Of a stretch of 64,000 nucleotides of DNA, positions 37,700-46,841 are shown piece by piece. Source of the DNA: UBA7445 sp042096455 (GTDB lineage Bacteria > Verrucomicrobiota > Verrucomicrobiia > Opitutales > Coraliomargaritaceae). The stretch covers positions 26,813 through 90,812 of the forward strand of contig JBELLU010000001.1 in assembly GCA_042096455.1 (NCBI GenBank). Reading direction: 5' to 3'. Below the pieces are notes generated by a model. That model worked only from the letters and a program-made list of their open reading frames with translations, was not told the origin of the DNA and searched no databases. A program made the translations under genes and the position numbers. Positions within the stretch are counted from its first letter, which is position 1. Each line of letters starts with the position of its first letter.

Positions 37700-38338
37700 A
37701 TGCACAATGGTATTCAGGTAAAAGTTTGCGGCCTAACCCGCGAGGTCGATGTCGAGGCCGCTCTCAGTCACGGCGCGGATGCCTTTGGTTTTATTGCATA
37801 CCCGGATTCCCCGAGGGCGGTCACTTTGGAGCGGGCTCAAGCCCTGGCAGCAGCGATTCCGCTGGAACAATGCGTGATCGTCGATGTTGAGCCGGAGCTT
37901 GAAAAAATTCGGGCCTTTCAATCGGCGGGATTCACGCGTTTTCAAATACATGCGAGCTTGCAGAGTATTGAAAGTGAACTCGCGGGCTGGTCGGAGTCAG
38001 TCGGGCGCGAGTCTTTGTGGATTGCGCCGCGCCTCCCCCAAGGTGCTGCCTTGCCGGAAATCATCCTGCACCATGCCGCCACTGTTTTAATCGATACCTA
38101 CTCGGTAGAAAAAGCGGGGGGCACGGGTGCGACCGGAGATTGGACGCGCTTTTCAGAACTACAGAACGCCCATCCTGAAACGAGTTTCATCCTCGCGGGT
38201 GGACTTTCACCCGAAAACATTGCCGCTGCGCTGGAAGAAAGCGAAGCCCGTTTTCTGGACGTCAACAGCGGAGTGGAATCCGCGCCGGGGGTGAAGGATC
38301 ACGCGAGGTTGGCGGCGTTTTTCAAGGCGCTTCAATGA
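37700..38338 (+). CDS. trpF: Phosphoribosylanthranilate isomerase
   Basis: Converts phosphoribosyl-anthranilate to CdRP in tryptophan synthesis. The 212-residue TIM-barrel protein has VKVCGLTRE at the start (the catalytic Cys), FGFIAYPDSPRAV and the phosphate-binding C-terminal FILAGGLSPENI and DVNSGVESAPGVKD. ATG 37700 is chosen, just before the core. It lies alone, divergent from the ABC transporter and upstream of the receptor gene on the same strand. Other trp genes are not in the window. Confidence 0.93.
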   Translation: MHNGIQVKVCGLTREVDVEAALSHGADAFGFIAYPDSPRAVTLERAQALAAAIPLEQCVIVDVEPELEKIRAFQSAGFTRFQIHASLQSIESELAGWSESVGRESLWIAPRLPQGAALPEIILHHAATVLIDTYSVEKAGGTGATGDWTRFSELQNAHPETSFILAGGLSPENIAAALEESEARFLDVNSGVESAPGVKDHARLAAFFKALQ

Positions 38339-38423
38339 CCCGGGCTCTTCCGGATTAACCTTGCTAAGCCTGTTCGATTATGGACGTGCTACTTTTTTTA
38401 ATAAGGGGTTGACAGTGAGTATA

Positions 38424-38440
38424 TTGAGACTCAGTTTCAA
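38424..38440. promoter_or_regulatory. Fur-box-like operator 1 before the receptor gene
   Basis: TTGAGACTCAGTTTCAA is a near-perfect 17-bp palindrome (two mismatched pairs). Its 7-1-7 core TGAGACT-C-AGTTTCA agrees with the Fur consensus TGATAAT-N-ATTATCA at 11 of 14 positions. It lies about 65 bp upstream of the receptor ATG. A TTGACA hexamer at 38409-38414 could be a -35 box, but a matching -10 box is not obvious. Confidence 0.55.
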
Positions 38441-38451
38441 CTAGTTATTAC

Positions 38452-38466
38452 TGAGAATGAGTCACA
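38452..38466. promoter_or_regulatory. Fur-box-like operator 2 before the receptor gene
   Basis: TGAGAATGAGTCACA matches the same 7-1-7 consensus at 10 of 14 positions, 27 bp centre to centre from site 1. The half TGAGAAT is strong and the other half weak. Two adjacent sites of this kind are typical of iron-repressed receptor genes. Confidence 0.4.
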
Positions 38467-38503
38467 TTTACAGTAGTATCTAATTCATTAACTCACTATC
38501 TAA

Positions 38504-40609
38504 ATGAAAAATTATAGGTCAGTTGCTAAATCTATCATCACTACTTTGCTTGGATCGTTCCAAGTAGTTGCTTTTGCAAATGAAGGCGATCCGGATGAAG
38601 TTTATGTATTAAACGATTTTGTCGTAATGGGATCCTCCCTTTACAAGGATGAAGTCAATGCATTGAAAAGCCCGACACCCATCATTGAGGTTCCGCAGAG
38701 TTTGACGATTCTTAGTTCCGACCTGATCTCGCAGCAGGGCTTCGATAGTATCAGTGACATCGTTGAATACACTCCGGGAGTCAATACATCGCAGGGTGAA
38801 GGTCACCGCGATGAGATCGTGTTTAGAGGGGTGCGCTCGACGGCTGACTTTTTTGTCGATGGGGTGCGCGACGATGTTCAATACTACCGGCCTCTTTATA
38901 ATGTGGAGCGTATTGAGATTTTACGCGGCCCGAATGCGATGTTTTTCGGACGGGGCGGAACCGGTGGGGTGCTGAATCGCGTCATGAAGAAAGCTGCGAT
39001 TGGTGAAAACTTTAATACCTACGAGTTATCTTATAATACTTTTAACAGTGCTACCGCACAGTTCGATAGTAACATCGCTTTGGGCGAGTCAGCGGCGTTT
39101 CGGGTAAACGTTTTTAATAATGATTTGGACGGCCATCGAGATTTCTTCTACGCGAATGAGTATGGGATCAACCCGACTGTGAAATTCCTACTGAGCGAAA
39201 ATTCGGTACTCGATTTGTCCTATGAATTTTTGGACACCAAGCGTTTTATTGATCGTGGTATTCCAACTTCCAGCACTACGAATGAACCGGTGGAAGCGTT
39301 CAAGGATATTGTATTTGGTGATGATCAGGATAATTTTTCGAAACTCCGGGCGCATGTTTTTAAAGCTTCACTGGAGAATAATTACTCAGACGTTCTTAAG
39401 AGCAGATTTAACATAACGTATAACGATTTCGATAAGCTTTATCAAAACGTATATCCCAATGCTCAAGCCGAGGCGACCGATCTGACCATTCCTCTGGGTG
39501 GATACATCGATACAACAAAAAGAAGCAGCCTTATCGTATCAGCTGATCTGGTTGCTGAATTGGATCTACTTGGAATGCAGCACACCTTCATTGCCGGCCT
39601 TGAATCGATCCGCACCAACAATGACAATACCCGGAACAAGGCTTCGTTTGCCAATGAGTTTGTCATACAGCGACCGATTGCATTAAGTGGAGGGGTTGGA
39701 AGCGATAGTGTAGGAGCAGTGACCAATGACTTCGACACCTTTGGTGATAATACCAGCAATGATGTGTCCGTTCTGGCACTTTATCTAAACGACGAGATTG
39801 ATCTCACCGATTCACTCAGCCTGGTTCTGGGTTTGCGATTGGATGATATTGACCAAAATTCGATCAAGTATGATGCCAATGGCGATGTTTCAGAGGCCGT
39901 TGATCGAAATGATAGCGTGGCTACACCACGATTGGGTTTTGTCTACAAGCCCAAGGAAAACCTTACCCTCTATGCAAGCTACAGTGAAGCGTATCAGCTC
40001 AAGAGTGGTGACGAACAATATGCGACCGCCTCGAACACCAATTTAGACCCGAATTTCTATGAGAATACCGAAGTGGGCTTGAAATTTGATTTCAACCAAA
40101 ACCTGAGCATAACGGCAGCGCTGTTTGAAATTGATGCCATTCAGCAGGAAAATTATAATGGATTAAACAACGAGGCGCTCGTGCGTGATGTGAAGGGCGA
40201 GGTCAGCGGCTATGAGTTACAGCTACAGGGTCAACTTACCGATAATTGGTTTTTGATTGCTGGATACAGTCATCTTGAGGGTAAGGATAGTGACGGCGAT
40301 AATCTGAGAGAAATACCCGAAACAATGTTTTCTGTTTGGAATAAGTATATCCTCAACGACCAGTTAAGCCTTGGCTTGGGCCTGACGCACCAAGCTGAGA
40401 GTCTCACCAACACAGGGGGCACCGCATATCTGCCTTCTTTCACCCGGGTTGATGCCGCCATTTATTACAAGCTCTCTGATAAGTTAAAGCTACAGCTCAA
40501 TATCGAGAATCTCACGGACGAGCTTTATTACCCGAATGCCCACAAGAATAGTCAAGCCACGGTAGGGGCTCCCATGAATGCAACTTTCACGGTAGTTGGT
40601 AAATTCTAA
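38504..40609 (+). CDS. TonB-dependent siderophore receptor
   Basis: An outer-membrane 22-stranded barrel receptor of 701 residues. Signal peptide (SIITTLLGSFQVVAFA), a TonB-box-like EVYVLNDFVVMG, then the plug with IEVPQSLTILSSDLI, DIVEYTPGVNTSQGEGHRDE, FRGVRSTADFFVDGVRDD and VERIEILRGPNAMFFGRGG, all typical of the FpvA/FoxA-like siderophore group. The barrel ends in the terminal aromatic motif FTVVGKF. Upstream Fur-box-like sites support iron-limited expression. The nearby ABC transporter would take the iron complex inward. The gene looks less GC-rich than its neighbours. Confidence 0.9.
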   Translation: MKNYRSVAKSIITTLLGSFQVVAFANEGDPDEVYVLNDFVVMGSSLYKDEVNALKSPTPIIEVPQSLTILSSDLISQQGFDSISDIVEYTPGVNTSQGEGHRDEIVFRGVRSTADFFVDGVRDDVQYYRPLYNVERIEILRGPNAMFFGRGGTGGVLNRVMKKAAIGENFNTYELSYNTFNSATAQFDSNIALGESAAFRVNVFNNDLDGHRDFFYANEYGINPTVKFLLSENSVLDLSYEFLDTKRFIDRGIPTSSTTNEPVEAFKDIVFGDDQDNFSKLRAHVFKASLENNYSDVLKSRFNITYNDFDKLYQNVYPNAQAEATDLTIPLGGYIDTTKRSSLIVSADLVAELDLLGMQHTFIAGLESIRTNNDNTRNKASFANEFVIQRPIALSGGVGSDSVGAVTNDFDTFGDNTSNDVSVLALYLNDEIDLTDSLSLVLGLRLDDIDQNSIKYDANGDVSEAVDRNDSVATPRLGFVYKPKENLTLYASYSEAYQLKSGDEQYATASNTNLDPNFYENTEVGLKFDFNQNLSITAALFEIDAIQQENYNGLNNEALVRDVKGEVSGYELQLQGQLTDNWFLIAGYSHLEGKDSDGDNLREIPETMFSVWNKYILNDQLSLGLGLTHQAESLTNTGGTAYLPSFTRVDAAIYYKLSDKLKLQLNIENLTDELYYPNAHKNSQATVGAPMNATFTVVGKF

Positions 40610-40630
40610 CTAGTTTGCCAGTTATGTTAT

Positions 40631-40665
40631 ACGGCCTTGGGATGAATCAATCCCTAGGCCGTTTT
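40631..40665. terminator. Terminator between the receptor and ispD
   Basis: ACGGCCTTGGGA pairs with TCCCTAGGCCGT (one mismatch) around a short loop, followed by TTTTG on the plus strand. It lies 22 bases past the receptor stop and overlaps the last codons of the convergent ispD. Confidence 0.75.
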
Positions 40666-41348
40666 GCAATAAGATATTCAATCCAAGCCAAATCCTGAGG
40701 AGTCGTTACTTTTGGGTTGGGGTCGGGATTACTGACCAAAGTTAATGGCATACCCCATTGGCTGGCGACCGCCGCGTCATCGGTAAAGGAGCGCCCTGCT
40801 TCAAATGCCTTGGAATAAGCCTCGAGGATAGCGGGGAAAGCGAAGGCCTGCGGTGTTTCCATCGCCCAGAGCCGATTGCGGTCGAGGTCTTCGAGGCTGG
40901 TTTTTTTAATTTCACCACTGGCGGGGATGCGTTTGATCGTATCGGTGACGGGGCGCGCCAAGACTACCGCTTCATGCTTTTCCAACGCCGTCTCCACCTG
41001 CTGAATCGCGGCAGGGCTGATGAGCGGACGCGCGGCGTCGTGGATGAAAACATGGGAAGTGGAATCGCTGACCGCTTGCAGAGCATTGTAAACCGAGGCT
41101 TGGCGGGTGGACCCACCTTGCACAAATTCCGTCTTTATTTCGAGCGAGGCAAGGACGGTCTGTAATTGCTCGAGTTGTTCGGCATTGCGATAGACCACGA
41201 TGCAGTGGTCGACTCGCCCGCTTGCTTGAAAGGCGTGCGCGGAGTGCGTGATAACGGGGTGGCCCGCAAGCGGGGCAAGGGTCTTGTCCGGTATCGCATT
41301 GCCCATGCGTGCGCCGCTGCCGCCAGCGAGAAGGACCAGTGTTTTCAT
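40647..41348 (-). CDS. ispD: 2-C-methyl-D-erythritol 4-phosphate cytidylyltransferase
   Basis: MEP-pathway enzyme forming CDP-methylerythritol, part of isoprenoid synthesis. The 233-residue product has the nucleotidyltransferase start LLAGGSGARMGNAIPDKTLAPL, VQGGSTRQASVYNALQ, VFIHDAARPLIS and QTPQAF-like ETPQAFAFPAI. It follows pyrF by six bases, so the two form an operon. The second MEP-pathway gene in the window, ispE, lies beyond pyrF on the other strand. Its 3' end overlaps the shared terminator hairpin. Confidence 0.95.
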   Translation of the reverse strand: MKTLVLLAGGSGARMGNAIPDKTLAPLAGHPVITHSAHAFQASGRVDHCIVVYRNAEQLEQLQTVLASLEIKTEFVQGGSTRQASVYNALQAVSDSTSHVFIHDAARPLISPAAIQQVETALEKHEAVVLARPVTDTIKRIPASGEIKKTSLEDLDRNRLWAMETPQAFAFPAILEAYSKAFEAGRSFTDDAAVASQWGMPLTLVSNPDPNPKVTTPQDLAWIEYLIAKRPRD

Positions 41349-41354
41349 TGAGTC

Positions 41355-42056
41355 TTAGGCGAGTTCGGCGCGTATGGCGCGGGCTGCGGCGGCGGGGTCT
41401 GCAGCGCGCAGAATGGGACGTCCCACCACGATGAAACTGGATCCGGCGCTCGCGGCGAGGGCGGGGGTCATGACGCGTTTTTGTTCATCGCTATCGCTGC
41501 CCGCCGGACGGATGCCCGGGGTGACGAAGAGGGGATCGGGCCCGAAGCGCGAGCGGAGCGGGACGAGTTCGAGGGAGGAACAGACCAGGCCTTGAGCGCC
41601 TGCCGAAAGGCTGAGTTCCGCGAGATGTTGAACCTGCGCCTCGGTGGTGGCGGGAATGTTGAGGCTTTTTAATTGAGCATCGCTCATGGAGGTCAGAACC
41701 GTGACCGCAAGGAGGTTGAGGTTCGGGGCGTGGTCCTCGCGCGCTTTGTTCGCCCATTGAATCATCTCCGCGCCTCCGATGGCATGGAGGGTAAGGAGCT
41801 CCACCGGCAAGGTGGCTATGCTTTGAACGGCCTTTGCAACGGTATTGGGAATGTCGTGCAATTTGAGGTCGAGGAAAACGCGGTAGCCGAGGTCGTGAAT
41901 TTCACGAACGATATCGGGCCCGCACGCCGTAAATAATTGGAGCCCGATTTTGACCCATTGCAGGGAATCGCCAAGGGTTTGGAGGGTGGCGAGTGCCTCT
42001 TCACGTGTTTCAACGTCGAGTGCGAGGATAAGTTGGCAGCCATTCGCTTGAGTCAT
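41355..42056 (-). CDS. pyrF: Orotidine 5'-phosphate decarboxylase
   Basis: Last step of UMP synthesis. The 233-residue enzyme has LILALDVETREEAL, the catalytic FLDLKLHDIPNTVAKAV (Asp-Lys-Asp network), LLTLHAIGGAEM and the phosphate-binding VTPGIRPAGSDSDEQKRV. It is of the short bacterial type. Six bases from ispD on the same strand. Divergent from ispE with a 100-bp spacer. Confidence 0.96.
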   Translation of the reverse strand: MTQANGCQLILALDVETREEALATLQTLGDSLQWVKIGLQLFTACGPDIVREIHDLGYRVFLDLKLHDIPNTVAKAVQSIATLPVELLTLHAIGGAEMIQWANKAREDHAPNLNLLAVTVLTSMSDAQLKSLNIPATTEAQVQHLAELSLSAGAQGLVCSSLELVPLRSRFGPDPLFVTPGIRPAGSDSDEQKRVMTPALAASAGSSFIVVGRPILRAADPAAAARAIRAELA

Positions 42057-42156
42057 AGGGCGATACTCTTAAAAATAGGGAGCAGAAAGCAAAACAGAAA
42101 TGCCGGAATTTAATTTATATTGGCAGTGAGGGCCGCAGACGACATTTCTCTAGATA

Positions 42157-43044
42157 ATGAATGGTGCAAAAAGTGCAGACCGCGAGTCGATAGTGAGGAC
42201 GCCCGCCAAGGTGAACCTCATGTTGGCGGTGCACGGGCTGAGGGAGGATGGTTTCCATGAACTGACTTCCTTGGTTGCACCGCTTGAATTTGCGGATGAA
42301 TTGACGGTTCGGGTGCTGGATTCGGGGCGGGATCGTCTGACTTGCTCGATGCCGGGGGTTCCGGTTGATGGCAGCAACCTTGTTTTAAAGGCTGCGGCGG
42401 CGTTTCGAGCCGTGACCGGGAACTCGGGGCATTACGATTTCAATCTGGAAAAGCGCATTCCCTTTGGCGCGGGTCTGGGTGGCGGCAGTAGCAATGCTGC
42501 GGGGGCATTGCTGGCGATGAATGAGCTGGAGGGAACACCCCTCGGGATGGAGGCCCTGCGTGGACTTGCTGCCGGCTTGGGGTCCGATTGCCCATTTTTC
42601 CTGGAACCGCGCTTTTGTTTGATGCGTGGTCGCGGGGAACGACTGGAGGCGGCACCTCCGGCACAGGTCGCATCCCTGCGCGGGCAGACGATTATCTTAT
42701 TTAAACCATCCTTTGGGATTGGTACGGCATGGGCCTATGGCGCCCTGCGTGCCGACGCGCCCGGTACATATGCAACGGAGTCCGAGACGCAGGCGCTGCT
42801 TGAAGCGGACGCCAAGGGACTGATTTTTAATTCTTTTGAAGCGGTGGTGAGTCGCAAATATCGAGCTATCAATGCCTTGCTGGGCGATTTGCGCGAGCGC
42901 GGGGTGGTCTGCGGCATGAGCGGAAGCGGGAGTTGTTGCTTTGCGCTTCCAGGGTTTGGAGCGCTTAAACAAAAGGATTTGAAGCCCATTATCGAATCAG
43001 CATGGGGCGATTCTGTCTTTTTTGTTGAAACTGCCCTATTATAA
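42157..43044 (+). CDS. ispE: 4-diphosphocytidyl-2-C-methyl-D-erythritol kinase
   Basis: GHMP kinase of the MEP isoprenoid pathway. The 295-residue protein has the N-terminal PAKVNLMLAVHGLREDGFHEL, the ATP-binding PFGAGLGGGSSNAAGAL and the C-terminal CGMSGSGSCCFAL. All GHMP motifs are intact. It is likely a single gene upstream of ptsI (43-bp gap). Together with ispD it shows use of the non-mevalonate route. Confidence 0.95.
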   Translation: MNGAKSADRESIVRTPAKVNLMLAVHGLREDGFHELTSLVAPLEFADELTVRVLDSGRDRLTCSMPGVPVDGSNLVLKAAAAFRAVTGNSGHYDFNLEKRIPFGAGLGGGSSNAAGALLAMNELEGTPLGMEALRGLAAGLGSDCPFFLEPRFCLMRGRGERLEAAPPAQVASLRGQTIILFKPSFGIGTAWAYGALRADAPGTYATESETQALLEADAKGLIFNSFEAVVSRKYRAINALLGDLRERGVVCGMSGSGSCCFALPGFGALKQKDLKPIIESAWGDSVFFVETALL

Positions 43045-43087
43045 TCAATAAATTTTAAAGGAACTTCGGATCTGTTCTTATTTCGAA

Positions 43088-44875
43088 GTGACTCACTATC
43101 CTCTGATGCAACCCGACCGCCATGCCGAAATCGTCATCAAAGGCATTGCAGCCTCTCCGGGCGTAGTGCATGGCCCCGCCTTTGTCTATCAACGCAACGA
43201 ACTGGACATCCCCCATTATCCTTTAGACGAATCGGAGCTGGAGGCAGAGTTTGCGCGTTTTGAACAGGCGATGCTGGAGACGCGTGCCGAGATCACGGCG
43301 GTGCGCAACAAGGTCGCCTCAAATTTGGGGGAGGGCGAGGCCCGCATCTTCGACGCCCACTTGATGGTGCTTGAAGACACCGCGCTCATTGATGAGGTCA
43401 CCACCGAGGTTCGGGATTCGAGACAAAACATTGAGCACTGCTACAACGAAGTCGCGCAGCGCTACATGGCTTTCTTCAGTTCCATGGAGGATGAATACCT
43501 CAAGGAACGGGTTACCGATATTCAAGATGTATCGCGGCGCTTGTTACACAATCTCATCGGCCTGCAGAACGTCGACCTCGGGCACGTCGAGCAGGCAAGT
43601 GTCATTGTCTCCACCGATTTAACGCCCTCTGATACCGCCAATCTTGAACGAGACAAACTCCTTGCCTTCATTACCGATGCGGGCGGAAAGACCAGTCACT
43701 CCGTTATCATGGCGCGTTCACTGCAAATTCCCGCGGTGGTGGGTTTGCATGATGCCACCCATCAGATCCGCAGCGGAGATATGATTCTGGTGGATGGCTA
43801 CGATGGACTGGTCGTGATTCATCCGACCGAGGAACGCCTCCTGCAATTCGGCAAGCTCGCCTCCGAGCGCCAGAAGATGGATGCGCTTTACCGCACCGCT
43901 CTGAATTTACCCAGTGAATCGCTGGACGGCACGAAACTGCCCTTGATGGCGAACATCGAGAGCATGGAAGAATTTCCCCAAGTGGATGAAGTGCATGCGG
44001 ATGGGGTTGGGCTTTTTAGGACGGAAGGCATCTTTTTGCGGCATCATGGCTATCCCTCTGAGGAACAGCAATTCGAGGAATACGATGCAGTGACATCCTC
44101 CGCGATGGGACGTCCGGTGATTTTTCGCACCTTGGATATTGGCGGCGACAAGACGATTGAGGTGCCGGATAAGGTGGTGGACAGCTCCTTTATGGGATTC
44201 CGCGCGATTCGTTTTTGTCTGGAAACCCCGGACATATTTATGGTGCAACTGCGGGCCATTCTGCGAGCCAGCTCGCATGGGAACGTTAAGATCATGTTTC
44301 CCATGATAAGCGGGGTGGAGGAATTGCAGCGCGCCAAGGCGATGCTGGAAAAGGCCAAAAATGAATTGGAGAACGAAGGGGTTGCCTTTGATGCCGCTAT
44401 TCCGGTGGGTGCTATGATTGAAATCCCAAGTGCGGCCCTCACGATTGACCTGCTCGCAAAGGAGGTCGATTTCTTCAGCCTCGGGACCAACGATTTGATT
44501 CAATACCTCATGGCGGTCGATCGCCTCAATGATCGCGTCGCGCACCTGTATGAGCCTGCGCACCCTGCGGTGTTGCGCACTCTCAAGACCATCTTTGACG
44601 GTGCCAAAGCGGCGGGGGTTCCAGTGAGTGTTTGTGGTGAAATTGCGGGTGATCCGCTTTTTGCGAGCCTGCTCTTGGGGATGGGTGCCGATTCCCTCAG
44701 TATGGCGGCGGGACTTTTGCCGGAATTGAAATACTACCTGCGCAAACTGCACGTCCAACGCGCACAGGATTTAGTGGAGGAAGTCATGAAGATCGAGGAC
44801 CCCGCAAAAGTGATGGCGCGCCTCCAAGAATTCCATGACCAGAACCTTGGTCCGGTCGCGGTGCTGGCGGGCTAA
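43088..44875 (+). CDS. ptsI: PTS phosphoenolpyruvate-protein phosphotransferase (enzyme I)
   Basis: Transfers phosphate from PEP to HPr. The 595-residue enzyme has an N-terminal swivelling domain with the active histidine (GGKTSHSVIMAR, His204) and a PEP-binding C-terminal barrel (DGVGLFRTEGIFL; FRTLDIGGDK; MFPMISGVEELQ; SLGTNDLIQYLMAVDR; VSVCGEIAGDP with the catalytic Cys). There is no GAF domain, so it is the carbohydrate-type EI, not EI-Ntr. Starts GTG; ATG 43106 is an alternative. No HPr gene is adjacent. Confidence 0.94.
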   Translation: MTHYPLMQPDRHAEIVIKGIAASPGVVHGPAFVYQRNELDIPHYPLDESELEAEFARFEQAMLETRAEITAVRNKVASNLGEGEARIFDAHLMVLEDTALIDEVTTEVRDSRQNIEHCYNEVAQRYMAFFSSMEDEYLKERVTDIQDVSRRLLHNLIGLQNVDLGHVEQASVIVSTDLTPSDTANLERDKLLAFITDAGGKTSHSVIMARSLQIPAVVGLHDATHQIRSGDMILVDGYDGLVVIHPTEERLLQFGKLASERQKMDALYRTALNLPSESLDGTKLPLMANIESMEEFPQVDEVHADGVGLFRTEGIFLRHHGYPSEEQQFEEYDAVTSSAMGRPVIFRTLDIGGDKTIEVPDKVVDSSFMGFRAIRFCLETPDIFMVQLRAILRASSHGNVKIMFPMISGVEELQRAKAMLEKAKNELENEGVAFDAAIPVGAMIEIPSAALTIDLLAKEVDFFSLGTNDLIQYLMAVDRLNDRVAHLYEPAHPAVLRTLKTIFDGAKAAGVPVSVCGEIAGDPLFASLLLGMGADSLSMAAGLLPELKYYLRKLHVQRAQDLVEEVMKIEDPAKVMARLQEFHDQNLGPVAVLAG

Positions 44876-45027
44876 TCCCTCGGTTCAACGTCCGGGGTTT
44901 CCTGCTCGAGACCGTGCAGGTGTTCCGCGTCTTCCGGTGTTTTCAAAACTTTGATGATGCACCAGAGCAAGAGCGCGCTCACGCCCAACACTGAAACAAA
45001 CATGATGATCCATCCGTTGCTAGTCAT
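44872..45027 (-). CDS. Small single-helix partner of the sodium symporter (MetS-like)
   Basis: A 51-residue protein with one hydrophobic helix (GWIIMFVSVLGVSALLLWCI) and a cytoplasmic acidic tail rich in Glu/Asp. It starts three bases after the stop of the large transporter gene, so the pair is co-translated. In Corynebacterium a similar tiny subunit, MetS, is needed by the NSS transporter MetP; that analogy is inferred from size, topology and position. Its stop overlaps ptsI by 4 bases on the opposite strand. Confidence 0.75.
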   Translation of the reverse strand: MTSNGWIIMFVSVLGVSALLLWCIIKVLKTPEDAEHLHGLEQETPDVEPRD

Positions 45028-45030
45028 GGT

Positions 45031-46746
45031 TTAATCCTCTCGGTTTGTGGTTTTATAGGCGGGGTTGAGCGCCACACAGAAGGCGAAGAATGCCGCCACG
45101 AGGCCAATCAATAGAATACTGAGCCAAGCGACGAGGTTGGGTTCTATAAAGAGATCCTTTACGTAATTGCTGTAGCCTGCCTCCCCGGTGCCGGAGTTAA
45201 GGCCGAAGATATTGGTCGCGATCCACATGAAAAAGATCGCGATCAGGAGGAGGGGGCTCACGTATTTCATGATGAATTTATAGATCCCCGGAATGCGAAG
45301 CGCCGCCCCCTCATGAGCCATCGCAAAACCCTTCTCGATTCCCACAATCCAGCCAAAGATAATAATCTGGATGGTCGAAAGGACAAAGATGAGGAAGGTG
45401 CCCACCCAGAAGTCGAGGGTGTCGAGCGCTTTGACCTCGAAGCTAAAATAAACGACAAAGGCACAGCCCACTGCCGTGATCATACCGAGGAGCGCGACCG
45501 ACTGTTTGCGGTTCAGGCGCAGGGCTTCCTCCAAAAATGCGATTCCCGGTTGCAGCATCGAGAGCGAACTCGTCACCGCCGCCAGGAATAAGAGGAAAAA
45601 GAACAGCCCTCCAAAGAGCGCCCCGTAGGGCATGCTGGCAAAGACCATCGGCAGGACGTTGAAACCGAGACCGAAGGTGCCCATTCCCGCGACGCCCGCG
45701 ACCCCCAGGAAGGTCACTGCAGCGGGGAGGGTGATGAGGCCCCCCAGCGCCACTTCGCAAAATTCATTGGCGCTGGTGGCGGCAAGTCCGCTGAGCACGA
45801 CATCATCCTTTCGCTTCAGATAACTCGAATAGGTGATGATCACCCCGAAGCCGACCGAGAGGGAAAAGAAAATTTGCCCCGCCGCCGCAAGCCAAAGCTG
45901 GGGATTCCGCAATTGCTCCACCACCGTGATGCGCCGCAGGCGATGGTCCTCATGAGCGGCCGCATGAATCCCGGCTTCCTCGATACGCTTCGCATCCACC
46001 AGTTCCTCCGCGACAACCCAGAGCCCCTCCGCATCGCGGGTTTCCACCACATGCTTGGTGGGGTTCCACATGAACCCAAGCCCGTTGTTGACGTTGCGTT
46101 CCGGCAGTGCGGCGTCGGGCGTGCCAAGGGTGAGCACCCGCACCAGGATCACGATTGCCAAAATAACGAGGGTCGGCATGGCGTAACGGCAGAACAATTC
46201 AATCCCGCGCGAGAGCCCCCGGTAAATCAGCAGGAAGTTGAGGATAAACACCAGCACCAGATAGAATCCGACCTGTTGCATCCCAAAGCCCAGGGCGCTC
46301 CCGTTTTCCTTTGCCCCGATGAATCCGCCCCAGAAACCGCCCGATTCCTCCACCGTTTTAAAGTTTAAATCGCCCGCAAAGAAATTCACGGCATAGCCCA
46401 GGCACCATGCCTCGATATACACGTAATACATGTAGATGATGATCGGTATTAATACGCCAATCACCCCGAGGTATTTAAACGCGGGCTTTTTTGTCAGAAT
46501 ATTGAAAATACCGGGACAGGAATTGAACCCCAGTTTCCCGCCCTGACGCCCCATCGTCCATTCCGCCCAACAGATCGGTAGACCGATGAGGAGAAAGGCG
46601 ACAAAGTAGGCGAGCATAAAGGCGCCGCCGCCGTATTCCGCCGCTTGCCCGGGGAAGCGCAGGAAATTCCCCAAGCCCACCGCGCTGCCCGCTACCGCGA
46701 GAATGACCCCTATTCGGGAGTTCCATGAATCTTTTAAATTGGACAT
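45031..46746 (-). CDS. Neurotransmitter:sodium symporter (NSS) family transporter
   Basis: A 571-residue LeuT-fold sodium-coupled transporter, with the helix-1 motif AGSAVGLGNFLRFPGQAAEYGGGAF (unwound Na+/substrate site), helix-2 ADxxx segments and about twelve helices. A soluble insertion of about 60 residues (ETRDAEGLWVVAEELVDAKR) lies between helices, longer than in LeuT. Substrates in this family are amino acids. It has a downstream small subunit, as do MetPS-type systems. Divergent from lptF/G. Confidence 0.9.
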   Translation of the reverse strand: MSNLKDSWNSRIGVILAVAGSAVGLGNFLRFPGQAAEYGGGAFMLAYFVAFLLIGLPICWAEWTMGRQGGKLGFNSCPGIFNILTKKPAFKYLGVIGVLIPIIIYMYYVYIEAWCLGYAVNFFAGDLNFKTVEESGGFWGGFIGAKENGSALGFGMQQVGFYLVLVFILNFLLIYRGLSRGIELFCRYAMPTLVILAIVILVRVLTLGTPDAALPERNVNNGLGFMWNPTKHVVETRDAEGLWVVAEELVDAKRIEEAGIHAAAHEDHRLRRITVVEQLRNPQLWLAAAGQIFFSLSVGFGVIITYSSYLKRKDDVVLSGLAATSANEFCEVALGGLITLPAAVTFLGVAGVAGMGTFGLGFNVLPMVFASMPYGALFGGLFFFLLFLAAVTSSLSMLQPGIAFLEEALRLNRKQSVALLGMITAVGCAFVVYFSFEVKALDTLDFWVGTFLIFVLSTIQIIIFGWIVGIEKGFAMAHEGAALRIPGIYKFIMKYVSPLLLIAIFFMWIATNIFGLNSGTGEAGYSNYVKDLFIEPNLVAWLSILLIGLVAAFFAFCVALNPAYKTTNRED

Positions 46747-46841
46747 TGGGCGTTATTAACAGGCAGGAAAAAAACAGAATCCAGCAAAAAACCACCTAAA
46801 CAGAGTGACAAATGGCTCATAAACGTCGTAAATAAGCATTA

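Noticed and set aside
38409..38479. Canonical sigma-70 promoter for the receptor (TTGACA with TAGTAT)
   Set aside because: TTGACA (38409) and TAGTAT (38474) are about 60 bp apart, far from 17. At 17 bp from TTGACA the sequence is CAGTTT. Only the operators are reported.
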